Assembly: GCA_024234855.1 (NCBI GenBank)
Contig: JACKNN010000003.1
Span: 1 to 64,000, forward strand
DNA from: Pseudomonadales bacterium
GTDB lineage: Bacteria > Pseudomonadota > Gammaproteobacteria > Pseudomonadales > Halieaceae
Length of the DNA: 64,000 bases
Reading direction: 5' to 3'
In this document: in pieces, positions 27,010-36,849 of the stretch
Position numbering within the stretch: the stretch's first letter is position 1
Layout: every line of letters starts with the position of its first letter
Notes under the pieces: generated by a model
The model's input: the letters and a program-made list of their open reading frames with translations, nothing else
The model's database searches: none
What the model was told of the DNA's origin: nothing
Position numbers and translations under genes: made by a program

Positions 27010-28408
27010 ATGTCAATTGCACAACTTACTCAGCGTAACACGCTGTCGCTGACGCTCGTGTGGGCGTATCTATTCTTCCTGCCCTCACCTGTACTTAGTA
27101 GTGAAATGCGACGTCTGATCCTGCAGATAACCGTTGATGCGCTGCGAGTCGACCGGCCAAAGCGACCGCAATACAACATGGGTAGGGGTGGGCTCCGTTT
27201 CCTGTTTGATGAAGGGCTTCACTACAGCGATGCCAACTAGGCGCACGCCAATATAGAAATTTTCGTCGGGCACAGTTCCTTTGCCACCGGCATCACGCTG
27301 GCCCTGCACAGCATGATGGGAAATGCCTGGTATGACAGGAAGTTAATTCGATTGGTCTACAATGTCGAAGATGATCACTATAGATTGCTCGGTGAAGAGT
27401 CAGCTTTCGATCAAAGCGCCGAGATAGACCCCACCCAGCGAGTGGCCCGAGCGGACGGGCGCTCCCCCGCGCCTTGTTGACTTCCACTTTCAGAGATGAA
27501 CTCGCTTACGCTTATCACGGTGCCTTCAAACCACCAAACTTACGCCAAGCCGTGCGGGCGACAAGCTCACGCTTGATTTTGCCAAAACCTTGTTGAAGCT
27601 CGAACAGCTCGGACAGGACTCAATACCGGACTGCTTGTCTATCTGTTTTTCTTCCAACGATTACGTGGTGCATCTGTTCTGCCCCTGAAGCCTGGAGGCA
27701 GAGGACGTCCTCCTACAGCTGGATCGTACCCTGGCCGAACTATTCAGCTATATCAACAAAACCGTGGCCTTGGAGAACACATTGATCGTACTGTCAGCTG
27801 ATCACGGCGCGCCAGGCGCGCTACCTTATCTCAACAAGCAGGGCGATAGAAACGCGTAGTATTTCGATATCAACGCGTGCATACACAGTGTCGAGACCCG
27901 CTTGGAGTGCGGGAAATTGAATGGTGTTCGGAGTCTTATCGGTGAATACGCGCACCCCTACGTCTATCTGGATGAGGCTGTGATAGAACAGGCGGGGCTG
28001 GATGGCGTGGAAGAGAGCGAGGCAGTGGCGATCCTGCTGAGAGAATGCCCCGGGATCTGCGCGGCTATTACGGCCCGGGTCACGCGATACGCTGCGGACC
28101 GCAATCGTTTGGTGGAGGGCCGGGAATTGCACAACTTCAATGCCAAGCGCTCCGGCGATTTATATGTCGTGCTGGACAGTAACGCCTATGTGAGTGAGTT
28201 TGACGGTCCGACAGTAGCCTCCAACCACTGCCCGCCACGGAATTACGACACGTTTGTCCCCATTTTTTTTGTCGGCAGCGGTTTCGAGGCGAAAAGCGTG
28301 AGTAGATCGGTAACACCGTATGACATTGCCCCGACACTGTCGGCGCGGGCGGGTATCAAGCCGCCAGCGGGTAACCTGGGCAATAATCTGCAGGAAGTGT
28401 TGGCATAG
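27010..28408 (+). pseudogene. Decayed PafA-like phosphatase gene (copy of 16171-17892)
   Basis: The N-terminal part (signal sequence, then RRLILQITVDALR ... GGLRFLFDEGLHYSDAN) matches the intact gene but ends at a TAG at about 27238. A single base is missing from the C run near 27470. About 310 bases of the central region are absent at about 27530. A TGA and a TAG interrupt later parts (near 27688 and 27857). The last 169 residues (27902-28408) still match, ending in PAGNLGNNLQEVLA. The gene cannot give a working enzyme. The acoX-operon promoter lies just upstream on the other strand. Confidence 0.9.
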
Positions 28409-28431
28409 CCGGGCAGCGGTACGTCGACGCT

Positions 28432-29298
28432 TTATTTGACCTGCTGGCGATAGTCCCCGGGCGTGCTAGCGTGGACGCGTTTAAAGCAGTTGGTAAAGTG
28501 GCTTTGGCTGCTGAATCCGCACGCTTCGGCGATTTGGACAATGGGTAGCGAGGTGGTCGCCAATAGCTTGCGTGCCTGTTCAAGTCGCGTGGCCACCACA
28601 TAGCGGTGTGGTGGGGTGCCCATCGCCTCCAGAAACAGGCGGCGAAATTGCGCAACGCTTACTCCGGCTCGCTGGGCCAGGAGCGGTACCGTCAGGTTGT
28701 CTCCGAGGTGACTGTGAATATGGCTGAGCGCCGACTGCAGCCTCGAAAAGTGGGCGTGCCGGGGATTGAGACCCGCGGTTTCCGGTGTGGTCAACACGCG
28801 GTAAACCTGGTCCAGCATTACCGGCACCAGCGTGGCCATGAAGTGCTCATCGCCTGCCGTGCCTTTGTGTAGCTCTGCCACCAGCTGTCGCGCCAATGCA
28901 CTGACAAGAGCATCGCTGAGCGACATTGGCGCCTCGCTCTTGGCCGCAAGCAACTGCAGGCGCTCGGTCACACCTGTCGGGCGATCCGGAAAATAAAATA
29001 CCGCGAAATCCACAGTGCCGCTGTAATGCCAGTGCGTGGAGCAGTTGGCTGGAATCAGCAGCGATTGGCTGGGTAGGTTGGAGCTGCGCCAGACACCTGA
29101 TTCGCCCTCCCTGACCCGGGCGCCACCGAATTGGGTAACCAGCGTAGTGCGCGGCAGACCAGATACGGAACGTTCTATGTCCTGGATCAGGTACTGCTCA
29201 ACGTACAGTACTGTCGCTTCGGCGCCCTCGCTTGTGACCATCGCATCCACCAGTGGATTGATACCCAGTTCCTTGCGGACTTTTTGCCAAGCCTGCAT
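28432..29298 (-). CDS. AraC-family transcriptional regulator (AraC_binding_2-like)
   Basis: A 288-residue regulator from the ATG at 29298, chosen for its GAGG six bases upstream; an ATG at 29340 is also in frame. The N-terminal half is a sensor-like domain (WRSSNLPSQSLLIPANCSTHWHYSGTVDFAVFYFPDRP). The C-terminal half is the double HTH: LTVPLLAQRAGVSVAQFRRLFLEAMGTPPHRYV, then IVQIAEACGFSSQSHFTNCFKRVHASTPGDYR. It is divergent from the acyl-CoA ligase operon and probably controls it. A role at the two-box promoters cannot be excluded. Confidence 0.9.
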   Translation of the reverse strand: MQAWQKVRKELGINPLVDAMVTSEGAEATVLYVEQYLIQDIERSVSGLPRTTLVTQFGGARVREGESGVWRSSNLPSQSLLIPANCSTHWHYSGTVDFAVFYFPDRPTGVTERLQLLAAKSEAPMSLSDALVSALARQLVAELHKGTAGDEHFMATLVPVMLDQVYRVLTTPETAGLNPRHAHFSRLQSALSHIHSHLGDNLTVPLLAQRAGVSVAQFRRLFLEAMGTPPHRYVVATRLEQARKLLATTSLPIVQIAEACGFSSQSHFTNCFKRVHASTPGDYRQQVK

Positions 29299-29645
29299 CG
29301 CACGCCTCGTGATCGAAATATGCAAAATATACGCACGCATTCTGCAAGATGTAAAGCTCCCGGGGGGTATATTCTGCCGTCTAACTCAGGTGTATCTATA
29401 AGCATAATGTTGGCGGAAGCGACTTAATAATTAGATTCAATTTCAATGTGAGCCCGCGCGCCGCCTGCCGCAGGATTTGCAGACGCCCCGTCGGCAGGGG
29501 GAGACTGCCAGCCAGGGTGTATTTATTCAGCTTGTAAAAAATATCATGCGGCCAGTTGGCCGAGAACTAGCCCGGAATTGTTAAACCAGCAACGTTACGC
29601 CGGCGGCTGGACCGGGCACCAGGCAAACCACAGGAGTACACTGAC
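29299..29645. other. Divergent intergenic region, AraC gene / CoA-ligase operon
   Basis: No gene is seen. It should contain the promoters of both flanking genes. It lacks the two-box pattern found elsewhere. A GC-rich inverted repeat, CCGTCGG/GGCAGG-type, lies near 29485-29510. The AGGAGT at 29631-29636 is the ribosome-binding site that supports the TTG start of the ligase. Confidence 0.4.
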
Positions 29646-31202
29646 TTGGCCATTATCGATTTTTACGACCGCGGCTGGGGCATGGACGCCGATGCGATCG
29701 CCTATATCCAGGACGATCGCAGCTATAGCTTCGAGGAGGTGGGTCGCCTGTCCTGCCGCATCGCCAACCGCCTGTTGGGGCTGGGGCTGCCCAGGGAGAC
29801 CAAGGGCGCCATCTGGGCCGGCAACGATGTCACCGCCTGGGCCTGTACCCTGGGCCTGTGGCGCGCCAATATGACCTGGATACCGGTAAACGCGCGCAAC
29901 TCGGCAGAAGACAATCACTACGTGCTCGATGCGTTTGACTGTGAGGTGATGTTCTACCAGAGCCAGTTTGCGGAACTCATCGGCGGGCTGCGCCCCAGCC
30001 TGCCCAGGATCCGCCACTGGATCTGTATCGACGCGGACAGTGCCGATGCGCCCTCGCTCGACAAGTGGGTGGAGGGTGCGTCCAGCGAGCGCCCCGCGGT
30101 CGCGGTGGATATGGACGATGTGGTCATGCTGTCTCCCACCGGCGGTACCACCGGTATGCCCAAGGGCGTGATGAACACCCATCGCAGCTGCCAGACCTTT
30201 ATCGCCCACTTCATGCTGGCCTGTCATTACGGCGCCGAGCAGCGCCCGGTCAACCTGGCTGCCGCCCCCATGACCCACACCGCCGGCGTGCTGGCAGTGC
30301 CCTGCACCGCACAGGGCGGCACCGTGGTGGTGGTGAGCAAGCCCGATCCGGCCCTGATCTTCGAGGCAATCGGCAAGCATGGCGTCACCGAGTTCTTCCT
30401 GCCGCCCACGGTGATCTACAAGCTCCTGGAGATCCCCGATATCGAAAAGATCGACATGTCCTCGGTGAAGTACCTGATGTACGGCGCCGCGCCCATGTCC
30501 GTCGACAAGCTCAAGAAGGCGATAGACCTGTGGGGGCCAGTCATGGCCGGCGGCTACGGCCAGACCGAGGCCCCCGCCAGTATTTCCAACCTGCCGCCGG
30601 ATCACCACTTCGTCGACGGCAAGCTCGCCTCCGACGAGCGCCTGTCCTCGGTGGGCAGGCCCAACCCGCTGATCCGGGTTGAAATGATGAATGACGACAA
30701 TGAGATCCTGCCCCGGGGCGAGACCGGCGAGATCTGCGTGCGCGGCGACCTGGTGATGAAGGGTTACTACAAGCAACCGGACAAGACCGCCGAGACCATC
30801 ATCGACGGTTGGCTGCATACCGGCGATATCGGCCATATCGATGCCGAGGGTTACCTGCACATCACCGACCGCAAGAAGGACATGATCATTTCCGGGGGCT
30901 TCAACGTGTACCCCAGCGAGGTGGAGCAGGTGATTTGGAGCCACCCGGCGGTGCAGGACTGCGCGGTGATCGGCGTGCCCGACGAGAAATGGGGCGAGGC
31001 GGTGAAAGCGGTGGTGGAACTCAACCCCGGGCAGAGCGTCACCGCGGACGAGTTGATCGCCCTGTGCAAGGAAAAGCTCGGCAGTGTGATGGCACCCAAG
31101 ACGGTGGATTTTATCCCGGCGCTGCCGCGCAGCACCGTGGGCAAGGTGCTCAAGAAGGACCTGCGCGAGAGCTACTGGCAGGATACCGAGCGTAAACTCT
31201 GA
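29646..31202 (+). CDS. Acyl-CoA synthetase (AMP-binding family)
   Basis: A 518-residue ligase starting with TTG at 29646, supported by AGGAGT upstream. The adenylation motifs are present in order: SPTGGTTGMPKGVMNTH (P-loop), GGYGQTEAP, GWLHTGDIGHIDAEGYLHITDRKKDMIISGGFNVYPSEVE and the C-terminal catalytic Lys in PRSTVGKVLKKDLR. It activates a carboxylic acid to its CoA thioester through an acyl-AMP. The operon context (thiolase, SDR, enoyl-CoA hydratase) suggests beta-oxidation of a ring- or side-chain-bearing acid rather than plain fatty acid; this is inference. Confidence 0.93.
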   Translation: MAIIDFYDRGWGMDADAIAYIQDDRSYSFEEVGRLSCRIANRLLGLGLPRETKGAIWAGNDVTAWACTLGLWRANMTWIPVNARNSAEDNHYVLDAFDCEVMFYQSQFAELIGGLRPSLPRIRHWICIDADSADAPSLDKWVEGASSERPAVAVDMDDVVMLSPTGGTTGMPKGVMNTHRSCQTFIAHFMLACHYGAEQRPVNLAAAPMTHTAGVLAVPCTAQGGTVVVVSKPDPALIFEAIGKHGVTEFFLPPTVIYKLLEIPDIEKIDMSSVKYLMYGAAPMSVDKLKKAIDLWGPVMAGGYGQTEAPASISNLPPDHHFVDGKLASDERLSSVGRPNPLIRVEMMNDDNEILPRGETGEICVRGDLVMKGYYKQPDKTAETIIDGWLHTGDIGHIDAEGYLHITDRKKDMIISGGFNVYPSEVEQVIWSHPAVQDCAVIGVPDEKWGEAVKAVVELNPGQSVTADELIALCKEKLGSVMAPKTVDFIPALPRSTVGKVLKKDLRESYWQDTERKL

Positions 31203-31218
31203 AGGGAGTGCAGCAAGT

Positions 31219-32457
31219 ATGAGCGATATCTATATAGCCGGCATAGCCATGACCGTATTCGGTCGCCACCTGGAGCGCAGCCTGGAAGACCTGGCCGGGG
31301 AGGCCCTGGCCGGAGCCCTGAAGGACGCGGGCTGCGCCCGCTCCGACCTGGGCGTGGCGTTCTACGCCGGCATGACCAACGGCCCGCTGCAGGGGCAGAT
31401 ATCGATTCCCGGCCAGGTGGTGTTCAGCAAAGTCGGGATCGAGGGGATACCCATTTACAACGTGGAAAACGCCTGCGCCTCCGGCAGTTCCGCCTTTAAC
31501 CTGGCCCTGCAGAGTCTCCGGGCCGGCACTGCGGATGTGGCCGTGGCGCTGGGCGCAGAGAAGATGAATATTCCCGACAAGGCGAAGGCCTTTGCCATCT
31601 TCGAGGGCGGCTGGGATGTTTCCCGGGCCGAGGAGAACTACCAGACCCTGATAAAAATGGGGGAGGGAGTTGAGGTGCCCCCCGGCACCACCTCAGACAA
31701 GCCTTTCAGCAAGTTCATGGAAATCTATGCTGCCATGTGCCGGCTGCATATGAAAACCTACGGCACCACCCAACGCCAGATCGCCGCGGTGTCCGCCAAG
31801 AACCACACGCATTCCGTGCACAATCCCTTTTCCCAGTTCCGCAAGCCTTTCACCGTCGAGGAGATCCTGGCGGCGCCGCCCATAACCTACCCGATCACCC
31901 TGCCCATGTGCGCGCCCCTGTCCGACGGAGCCGCCGCTGCCATCCTCTGTACCGAGGAGGGACTCCAGCGCATCGGCGCCGACCGCAAGCGCTGCATCAG
32001 GGTGGCGGCCAGTGTGTTGCGCAGTTTCAGCCACCGCGGCATGGACCAGCCGGAACTGAGCGTGGGTCACCTCGCGGCGCAGCAGGCCTACGAGGAGGCC
32101 GGCCTGGGCCCTGAGGACATGCACGTCGCGGAAGTGCACGACGCCTCCGCCATGGGGGAAATCCTGCAGGCGGAAAACCTCGGGTTCGCGCCCTTTGGCG
32201 GCGCCGGACCCGCAGCGGAGCGGGGCGAGTTCACCGTGGGCGGGCGCATTCCCATCAACCCTTCCGGGGGCCTGGAATCCAAGGGTCATCCGCTGGGTGC
32301 CACCGGTATCGGCCAGCTCTATGAACTGGTTACCCAACTGCGCGGCGAGGCCGGTGAACGGCAGGTTGAAGGCGCCCGCAACGCCATTCAGGAAAACGGT
32401 GGCGGTATGCAGGGCATCGAAGAGGCCGCGGTAGCCATACATATTCTGAGAAAGTAG
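31219..32457 (+). CDS. Thiolase-family protein, SCPx/lipid-transfer type
   Basis: A 412-residue thiolase-fold protein. The nucleophilic Cys is in VENACASGSSAFNLA and the catalytic His in GGLESKGHPLGATGIGQ. The box that reads NEAF in standard thiolases is HDASAMGEI here. The final CxGGG motif is ENGGGMQG, so the second catalytic Cys is missing. These changes are typical of SCP2/SCPx-type thiolases and Ltp2-like aldolases used on sterol-type side chains. No DUF35 partner gene lies nearby. It starts 16 bp after the ligase gene. Confidence 0.9.
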   Translation: MSDIYIAGIAMTVFGRHLERSLEDLAGEALAGALKDAGCARSDLGVAFYAGMTNGPLQGQISIPGQVVFSKVGIEGIPIYNVENACASGSSAFNLALQSLRAGTADVAVALGAEKMNIPDKAKAFAIFEGGWDVSRAEENYQTLIKMGEGVEVPPGTTSDKPFSKFMEIYAAMCRLHMKTYGTTQRQIAAVSAKNHTHSVHNPFSQFRKPFTVEEILAAPPITYPITLPMCAPLSDGAAAAILCTEEGLQRIGADRKRCIRVAASVLRSFSHRGMDQPELSVGHLAAQQAYEEAGLGPEDMHVAEVHDASAMGEILQAENLGFAPFGGAGPAAERGEFTVGGRIPINPSGGLESKGHPLGATGIGQLYELVTQLRGEAGERQVEGARNAIQENGGGMQGIEEAAVAIHILRK

Positions 32458-32845
32458 TGGACAAGTTGCAGTGACTGGCGGCGACACCCAGGCGACCCGA
32501 TGCAAGACACAATGAGGAACGACCGATGGACAACCCCGAGGAACATGCTTATGTTTGACCGCAAGGTAGTCGTAATTACCGGAGCTGGTTCCGGTATCGG
32601 CCGGGAACTCGCCCTGCAGTTCGCGGTTGTCGGCGCGCGACTGGCGCTCTCCGACATTAATCGCGCGGCCGTGGACGAGACACAGTCGATGATTGCTGAT
32701 CGGCTTGGCTCACAGGTCGACGCCCGATGTTACACCCTGGACGTGGCCAGTCGTGAGGACGTGTTCGCCCATGCTGATGACGTCCAACGCGATTTCGGCA
32801 CCGTACACTACGTCATCAACAATGCCGGCGCAGCGATTTTCGGCA

Positions 32846-34228
32846 GAGTTATAACCGAATGTGGTGTTTAAGGATTTGAAAAGAGGCGGCGTATCTGGTT
32901 GATTTGTTGTTGCGACACAAGTCACCAACCAAAGGGATACGCCACCATGGGAAAGAGTAACGTTATTGAACTGGAAGGTCGAGCAGGGAGTACCGATCCG
33001 TTGACAGAACTGCTGCGCACTGGCGCCAGACAGCTCCTTCAGCAGGCCATTGAGGCGGAGGTTCAGGAATTGCTTGCTGCGCACTCAGACAGGCTGCTGG
33101 AAGACGGCAGGGCCGGCGTGGTGCGCAATGGCCACCTTCCCGAACGGGAGATCCAGACCGGTATCGGCCCGGTCACGGTGCAGATCCCGAAGGTACGGGC
33201 AAAGACCGGGAAGCCGATTACCTTCAGATCGGCACTGGTGCCGCCGTATGTCCGGAAGACCCAATCACTGGAAGCGGCGCTGCCCTGGCTTTACTTAAAG
33301 GGCGTTTCCACCGGTGAAATGAGCGCTGCCCTGGAGGTTCTGGTGGGCCCGGAGGCCAGGGGGTTATCTGCCAGCACGGTATCGCGATTGAAGCGTGCCT
33401 GGGCGGACGAATACCAGGCGTGGGGTGAGGAGCCGCTGGACAAGGATCGTTGGGTTTATGTGTGGGCCGATGGTGTCTACAGTGGCCTGAGAGCCGAGCA
33501 GGCCAAGCTCTGCGCCCTGGTGATCATTGGCGTGAACGAACGTGGAGAGAAGCATTTCCTGGCGATCGAAGACGGCGTGAGGGAATCGACCCAGAGCTGG
33601 CGGGAGGTGCTACTGAAGCTAAAATCCCGCGGCATGAATGTCCCGCAGCTGGCCGTCGGTGATGGCGCCATGGGTTTCTGGGCCGCGCTGGAGGAAGTCT
33701 ATCCAACAACCCGACAACAGCGGTGCTGGATGCACAAAACGATGAACGTACTGAACTGCCTGCCGAAGTCGCTCCAGCCAAAAGCCAAACAGGCTTTGCA
33801 TGAGATATGGCAGGCCAATACCCGGGAGGACGCCGAGAAAGCCTTCGATCTGTTTCTGGTGACGTATGAGCCAAAATACCCGAAGGCCGCGCTGTGCCTG
33901 GCGAAGGATCGGGAGGAGTTAATGGCATTCTACGATTTCCCGGCACAACACTGGCAGAGTATACGGACGAGCAACCCGATTGAATCGACCTTCGGCACCA
34001 TTCGCCATCGCACCAAGCGATCGAAGGGTTGCCTGACACGGGATGGGATGCTGCATATGATGTTCAAGTTGGGCCAGTGTGCACAGAAGAACTGGCGGCG
34101 CCAACGAGGGTTCGTCTATCTGGCAAAGGTCATAACCGGAGTGAAATTCAGAGATGGAATCGAGGTAACAACATCAAATCAGGTCGCCGCTTGATTCAGG
34201 TCCTGAACACCAGATTTGACAATAACTC
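32846..34228 (+). mobile_element. IS256-family insertion sequence with 9-bp target duplication
   Basis: A 1383-bp element. Its ends are inverted repeats of about 26 bp: both begin GAGTTAT read inwards and share TGGTGTT at bases 17-23. It is flanked by the direct repeat TTTTCGGCA at 32837-32845 and 34229-34237. The family normally makes 8-9-bp duplications. One transposase gene fills it. The perfect duplication and the intact host halves indicate a recent insertion. Confidence 0.95.
32947..34194 (+). CDS. IS256-family (Mutator-type) transposase
   Basis: A 415-residue transposase from the ATG at 32947. The N-terminal region (LTELLRTGARQLLQQAIEAEVQELL) is typical of the family. The DDE residues are in VYVWADGVYSG, LAVGDGAMGFW and TSNPIESTFGTIRHRTKRSKG, and a CWMHKT motif lies between them. 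No stop or frameshift is present, so it is probably active. The strand is the same as that of the interrupted operon. Confidence 0.95.
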   Translation: MGKSNVIELEGRAGSTDPLTELLRTGARQLLQQAIEAEVQELLAAHSDRLLEDGRAGVVRNGHLPEREIQTGIGPVTVQIPKVRAKTGKPITFRSALVPPYVRKTQSLEAALPWLYLKGVSTGEMSAALEVLVGPEARGLSASTVSRLKRAWADEYQAWGEEPLDKDRWVYVWADGVYSGLRAEQAKLCALVIIGVNERGEKHFLAIEDGVRESTQSWREVLLKLKSRGMNVPQLAVGDGAMGFWAALEEVYPTTRQQRCWMHKTMNVLNCLPKSLQPKAKQALHEIWQANTREDAEKAFDLFLVTYEPKYPKAALCLAKDREELMAFYDFPAQHWQSIRTSNPIESTFGTIRHRTKRSKGCLTRDGMLHMMFKLGQCAQKNWRRQRGFVYLAKVITGVKFRDGIEVTTSNQVAA

Positions 34229-34832
34229 TTTTCGGCACGGTAGAGCACACCAGCGTCGAAGAATTTCAGTGGCAGCTCAATGTGAATATGTGGGGCGTAC
34301 TCTACGGCACCAAGGCCTTTCTGCCCGTGATGCTGGAGCAGGGGGAGGGCTGTATCGTCAATATTTCCAGCGTCTTCGGCCTGCTGGGTTTCCCCACACA
34401 GAGCGCCTACAACATGTCGAAGTTCGCTGTGCGGGGATTGACCGAGGCGTTGTGGAGCGAACTGGAGGGCACAGGAGTGCGCGCAGTCTGCGTGCACCCG
34501 GGCGGCATTAAAACCAGTATCGAAAGCGCAAGTCGAACCTGTGCCGCGGCTACCGCCGAAGACCGTCGATTCGTCGCCCGGATACAGGCGTTCCTGGTAA
34601 CCCCACCCGAGGACTGCGCAGCGGACATTATCCGCGGATTGCGCAAGGGTAAAAGGCGCATTCTCACCGGCAAGAATTCCGCATTGATGTTCTGGATGGC
34701 CCGGTACCTGCCCAATTCCTATCCACAGCTATTGAGAAAACTCCGTTGATTGGGGAACCATACTTGTCAAGACGCGCCGCTACTGGCCTTGAAGTACATA
34801 AACCGTTTACAGAAAAATGAAGGAGAGCATGC

Positions 34833-35954
34833 ATGAATGATCATTATCAGGTTGTTGTCTATGGTGCGAGCGGCTACACCGGTCGGCTCGTTATCGAATT
34901 TCTGCGGGAGTACAGTATCCCGTTCATTGCAGCTGGGCGCAGCGCGCAGCGAATCGAGGAAGCGCTAAGGGTCATCCCGGGTATTGAAAATGCCGATTAC
35001 GAGATAGCCGAAGTAGAGCACTCTGTGCCAGCGCTGACGGAGTTGTTTACAGGCAGGAAGGTGATCTGTAACACGGTGGGTCCGTTCTCGCGCTTTGGTG
35101 AGGCTACCATCGAGGCTTCTCTGGCGGCCGGTTGTCACTATCTCGATACTACCGGCGAGCAGAACTGGATGCTGGCTATGCAGGACAAGTACCACGATCT
35201 CTTTGAATCCGCGGGGCTGGTCTGTTCCCCGGCCACGGCCTACATGTTTACCGTCAGCGATATTGCTGCCCGAGTCTGCCTGGAGACCCCGGGGGTAGAT
35301 AGCCTGGACGTGCGTGTTTTCACCCATGGAACACCCACGGTAGCCTCTACTCAATCCGTATTCGACATGTGCAGGAATGCCTCCTATCGGCTGGAAAATC
35401 ACCGCCTGGTACCGTATGAGCAAACCTTTGAGCCCCACCAGCTTACCCTGCCGGTGAGCGGTGATATTGTAATGGGTACCCAGTGGGGTGGTGGCTCACA
35501 CGTGGTTTACTTCCGTAAGGACAGCAGGGTCCGCAACTGCAATATGGTGCTGGCCATGGCTAATCAGAAAATATGGAAAGGTTGCCAGGAACTTGAACTG
35601 GCCTACAAGGTGCAACTGCAGTGGCTCAGCGACGAGCAGTTGTTCCCGGTACTGGACCAGTTGGCCGGCAATCTGCAAAGCACCATGCCACCGCGCGAAA
35701 ACCGCCACCAGAACCGCTTTATCGACTGGTGTCACGGCCGCGGCAATAACGTGTCGGTCAGCTGCCATATCACAGGCAACAACGCCTACCAGATCACTGG
35801 GCTGCTACAGGCTTACGCGGCCATGCGTTTGCTCAGGGACAAGCCCGTTGTGGCGGGCTTCCGCTCGATCGCCGAAGTGCTGGGGCACAGGGACTTGGTC
35901 GGTGCGTTGCAGGCCTACGGCTACGTCAATATGACCGAGCAGCGGCACTGCTGA
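34833..35954 (+). CDS. Saccharopine dehydrogenase-like NAD(P)-binding protein
   Basis: A 373-residue protein with an N-terminal Rossmann motif, YQVVVYGASGYTGRLVIEFL, and then SDH-type features (CNTVGPFSRFGEATIEASLAAGCHYLDTTGEQNWM). Related proteins include trans-acting enoyl reductases and other reductases of lipid metabolism, not just saccharopine dehydrogenase. It is probably cytoplasmic. AAGGAG precedes the ATG. The gene follows the SDR by about 80 bp. Confidence 0.87.
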   Translation: MNDHYQVVVYGASGYTGRLVIEFLREYSIPFIAAGRSAQRIEEALRVIPGIENADYEIAEVEHSVPALTELFTGRKVICNTVGPFSRFGEATIEASLAAGCHYLDTTGEQNWMLAMQDKYHDLFESAGLVCSPATAYMFTVSDIAARVCLETPGVDSLDVRVFTHGTPTVASTQSVFDMCRNASYRLENHRLVPYEQTFEPHQLTLPVSGDIVMGTQWGGGSHVVYFRKDSRVRNCNMVLAMANQKIWKGCQELELAYKVQLQWLSDEQLFPVLDQLAGNLQSTMPPRENRHQNRFIDWCHGRGNNVSVSCHITGNNAYQITGLLQAYAAMRLLRDKPVVAGFRSIAEVLGHRDLVGALQAYGYVNMTEQRHC

Positions 35955-36012
35955 TTCGATTGAATTGGAGATAAATACCTGTTTTCCAACCAGATTTTTG
36001 AGGAATACCACA

Positions 36013-36849
36013 ATGAGTTTTACAACATTCTCTACAGTTAAAAATGGCCCCGTGCTCACAGTCCGACTTGATAACGGCGAAACGAATGTCATGTCGGCCA
36101 CCATGGCAAGCGAGCTGTTCGCGCTGGTGGGGCAATTGGCGGTCGATGGTGAGACCCGGGTGGTGGTGTTTGAAAGCGCAATCCCCGATTTTTTTATCGC
36201 GCACTTCCAGATAGCGGACATACTGCGGCTGCTGGAGGACGATCCAGACGTGCCGGTGAGCAAGGTACCGGGAATCAACGTACTGCAGGCGCTTGGCCTG
36301 TCCTTGCAAAGCCTGCCGCAGGTCACCATGGCCAAGGTGGACGGTCGCTGTCGCGGCGGCGGTTTCGAGTTCATGCTGGCCCTGGATATGTGTTTTGCCA
36401 CCGATGAGTCGCGCTTTTGCTTCCCTGAGGCAGCCTGTGGTTTCCTGCCATCGGGCGGTGGTGCCACCCTGCTGCCACTCAAGGCGGGTTCCGGTCGGGC
36501 CCTGGAGATCATGACCACCGGGCGGGATTTCTCCGGCACCGAGGCCTCTCAGTACGGGTTTATCAACCGCTCCTTCGCCAGTGCGACCGAGTTGGACCAG
36601 TATGTGGCCACCACGGCCCACCAGGTAGGCAAGCGGGACCTCGCAGTGATTCAGGCCATCAAGTCAGTCTCAAAAGCGACCATGGCCCCCCTCAAGGACG
36701 GTTTGCTGGCCGGACTGGCGACGGAGAACGAGGCAATGGTCGCCTGCCTGTCGGTTCCGGCCGTGCAGGAAGGGCTGCGCAAACTCAGCGCTAGTGAGGG
36801 CACCCGGGACGCCGAACTCGATCTGCTAGCGTTGGTTGAAACGTTTTGA
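36013..36849 (+). CDS. Enoyl-CoA hydratase/isomerase family protein
   Basis: A 278-residue crotonase-fold protein from the ATG at 36013, with GAGG nine bases upstream. Motifs include the oxyanion-hole segment PDFFIAHFQIADI and KVDGRCRGGGFEFMLALDMCFATDESRFCFPEAACGFLPSGGGATLL. Hydratases normally carry Glu residues at two catalytic sites; I can identify Glu in PEAACGF but not the pair with certainty, so hydratase versus isomerase is open. It belongs to the CoA-ligase operon. Confidence 0.88.
   Translation: MSFTTFSTVKNGPVLTVRLDNGETNVMSATMASELFALVGQLAVDGETRVVVFESAIPDFFIAHFQIADILRLLEDDPDVPVSKVPGINVLQALGLSLQSLPQVTMAKVDGRCRGGGFEFMLALDMCFATDESRFCFPEAACGFLPSGGGATLLPLKAGSGRALEIMTTGRDFSGTEASQYGFINRSFASATELDQYVATTAHQVGKRDLAVIQAIKSVSKATMAPLKDGLLAGLATENEAMVACLSVPAVQEGLRKLSASEGTRDAELDLLALVETF

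Larger units (their letters stand above)
32551..34749 (+). pseudogene. SDR gene interrupted by an IS256-family element
   Basis: The 5' part (32551-32845; MFDRKVVVITGAGSGIGREL to NNAGAAIFG) and the 3' part (34238-34749; VEHTSVEEFQWQLNVNMWG ... ISSVFGLLGFPTQSAYNMSK ... to KLR) belong to one SDR. Deleting the element plus one 9-bp target copy gives an unbroken 268-residue frame across ATT TTC GGC ACG GTA. The cofactor motif and YxxxK are intact, so the damage is only the insertion. I take the ATG at 32551 because GAGG lies nine bases before it. Without the insertion it is an operon member between the thiolase and reductase genes. Confidence 0.92.

Noticed and set aside
29595..30944. 449-residue minus-strand reading frame
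   Set aside because: Antisense to the acyl-CoA ligase. Long open antisense frames are common in GC-rich genes with strong third-position bias.
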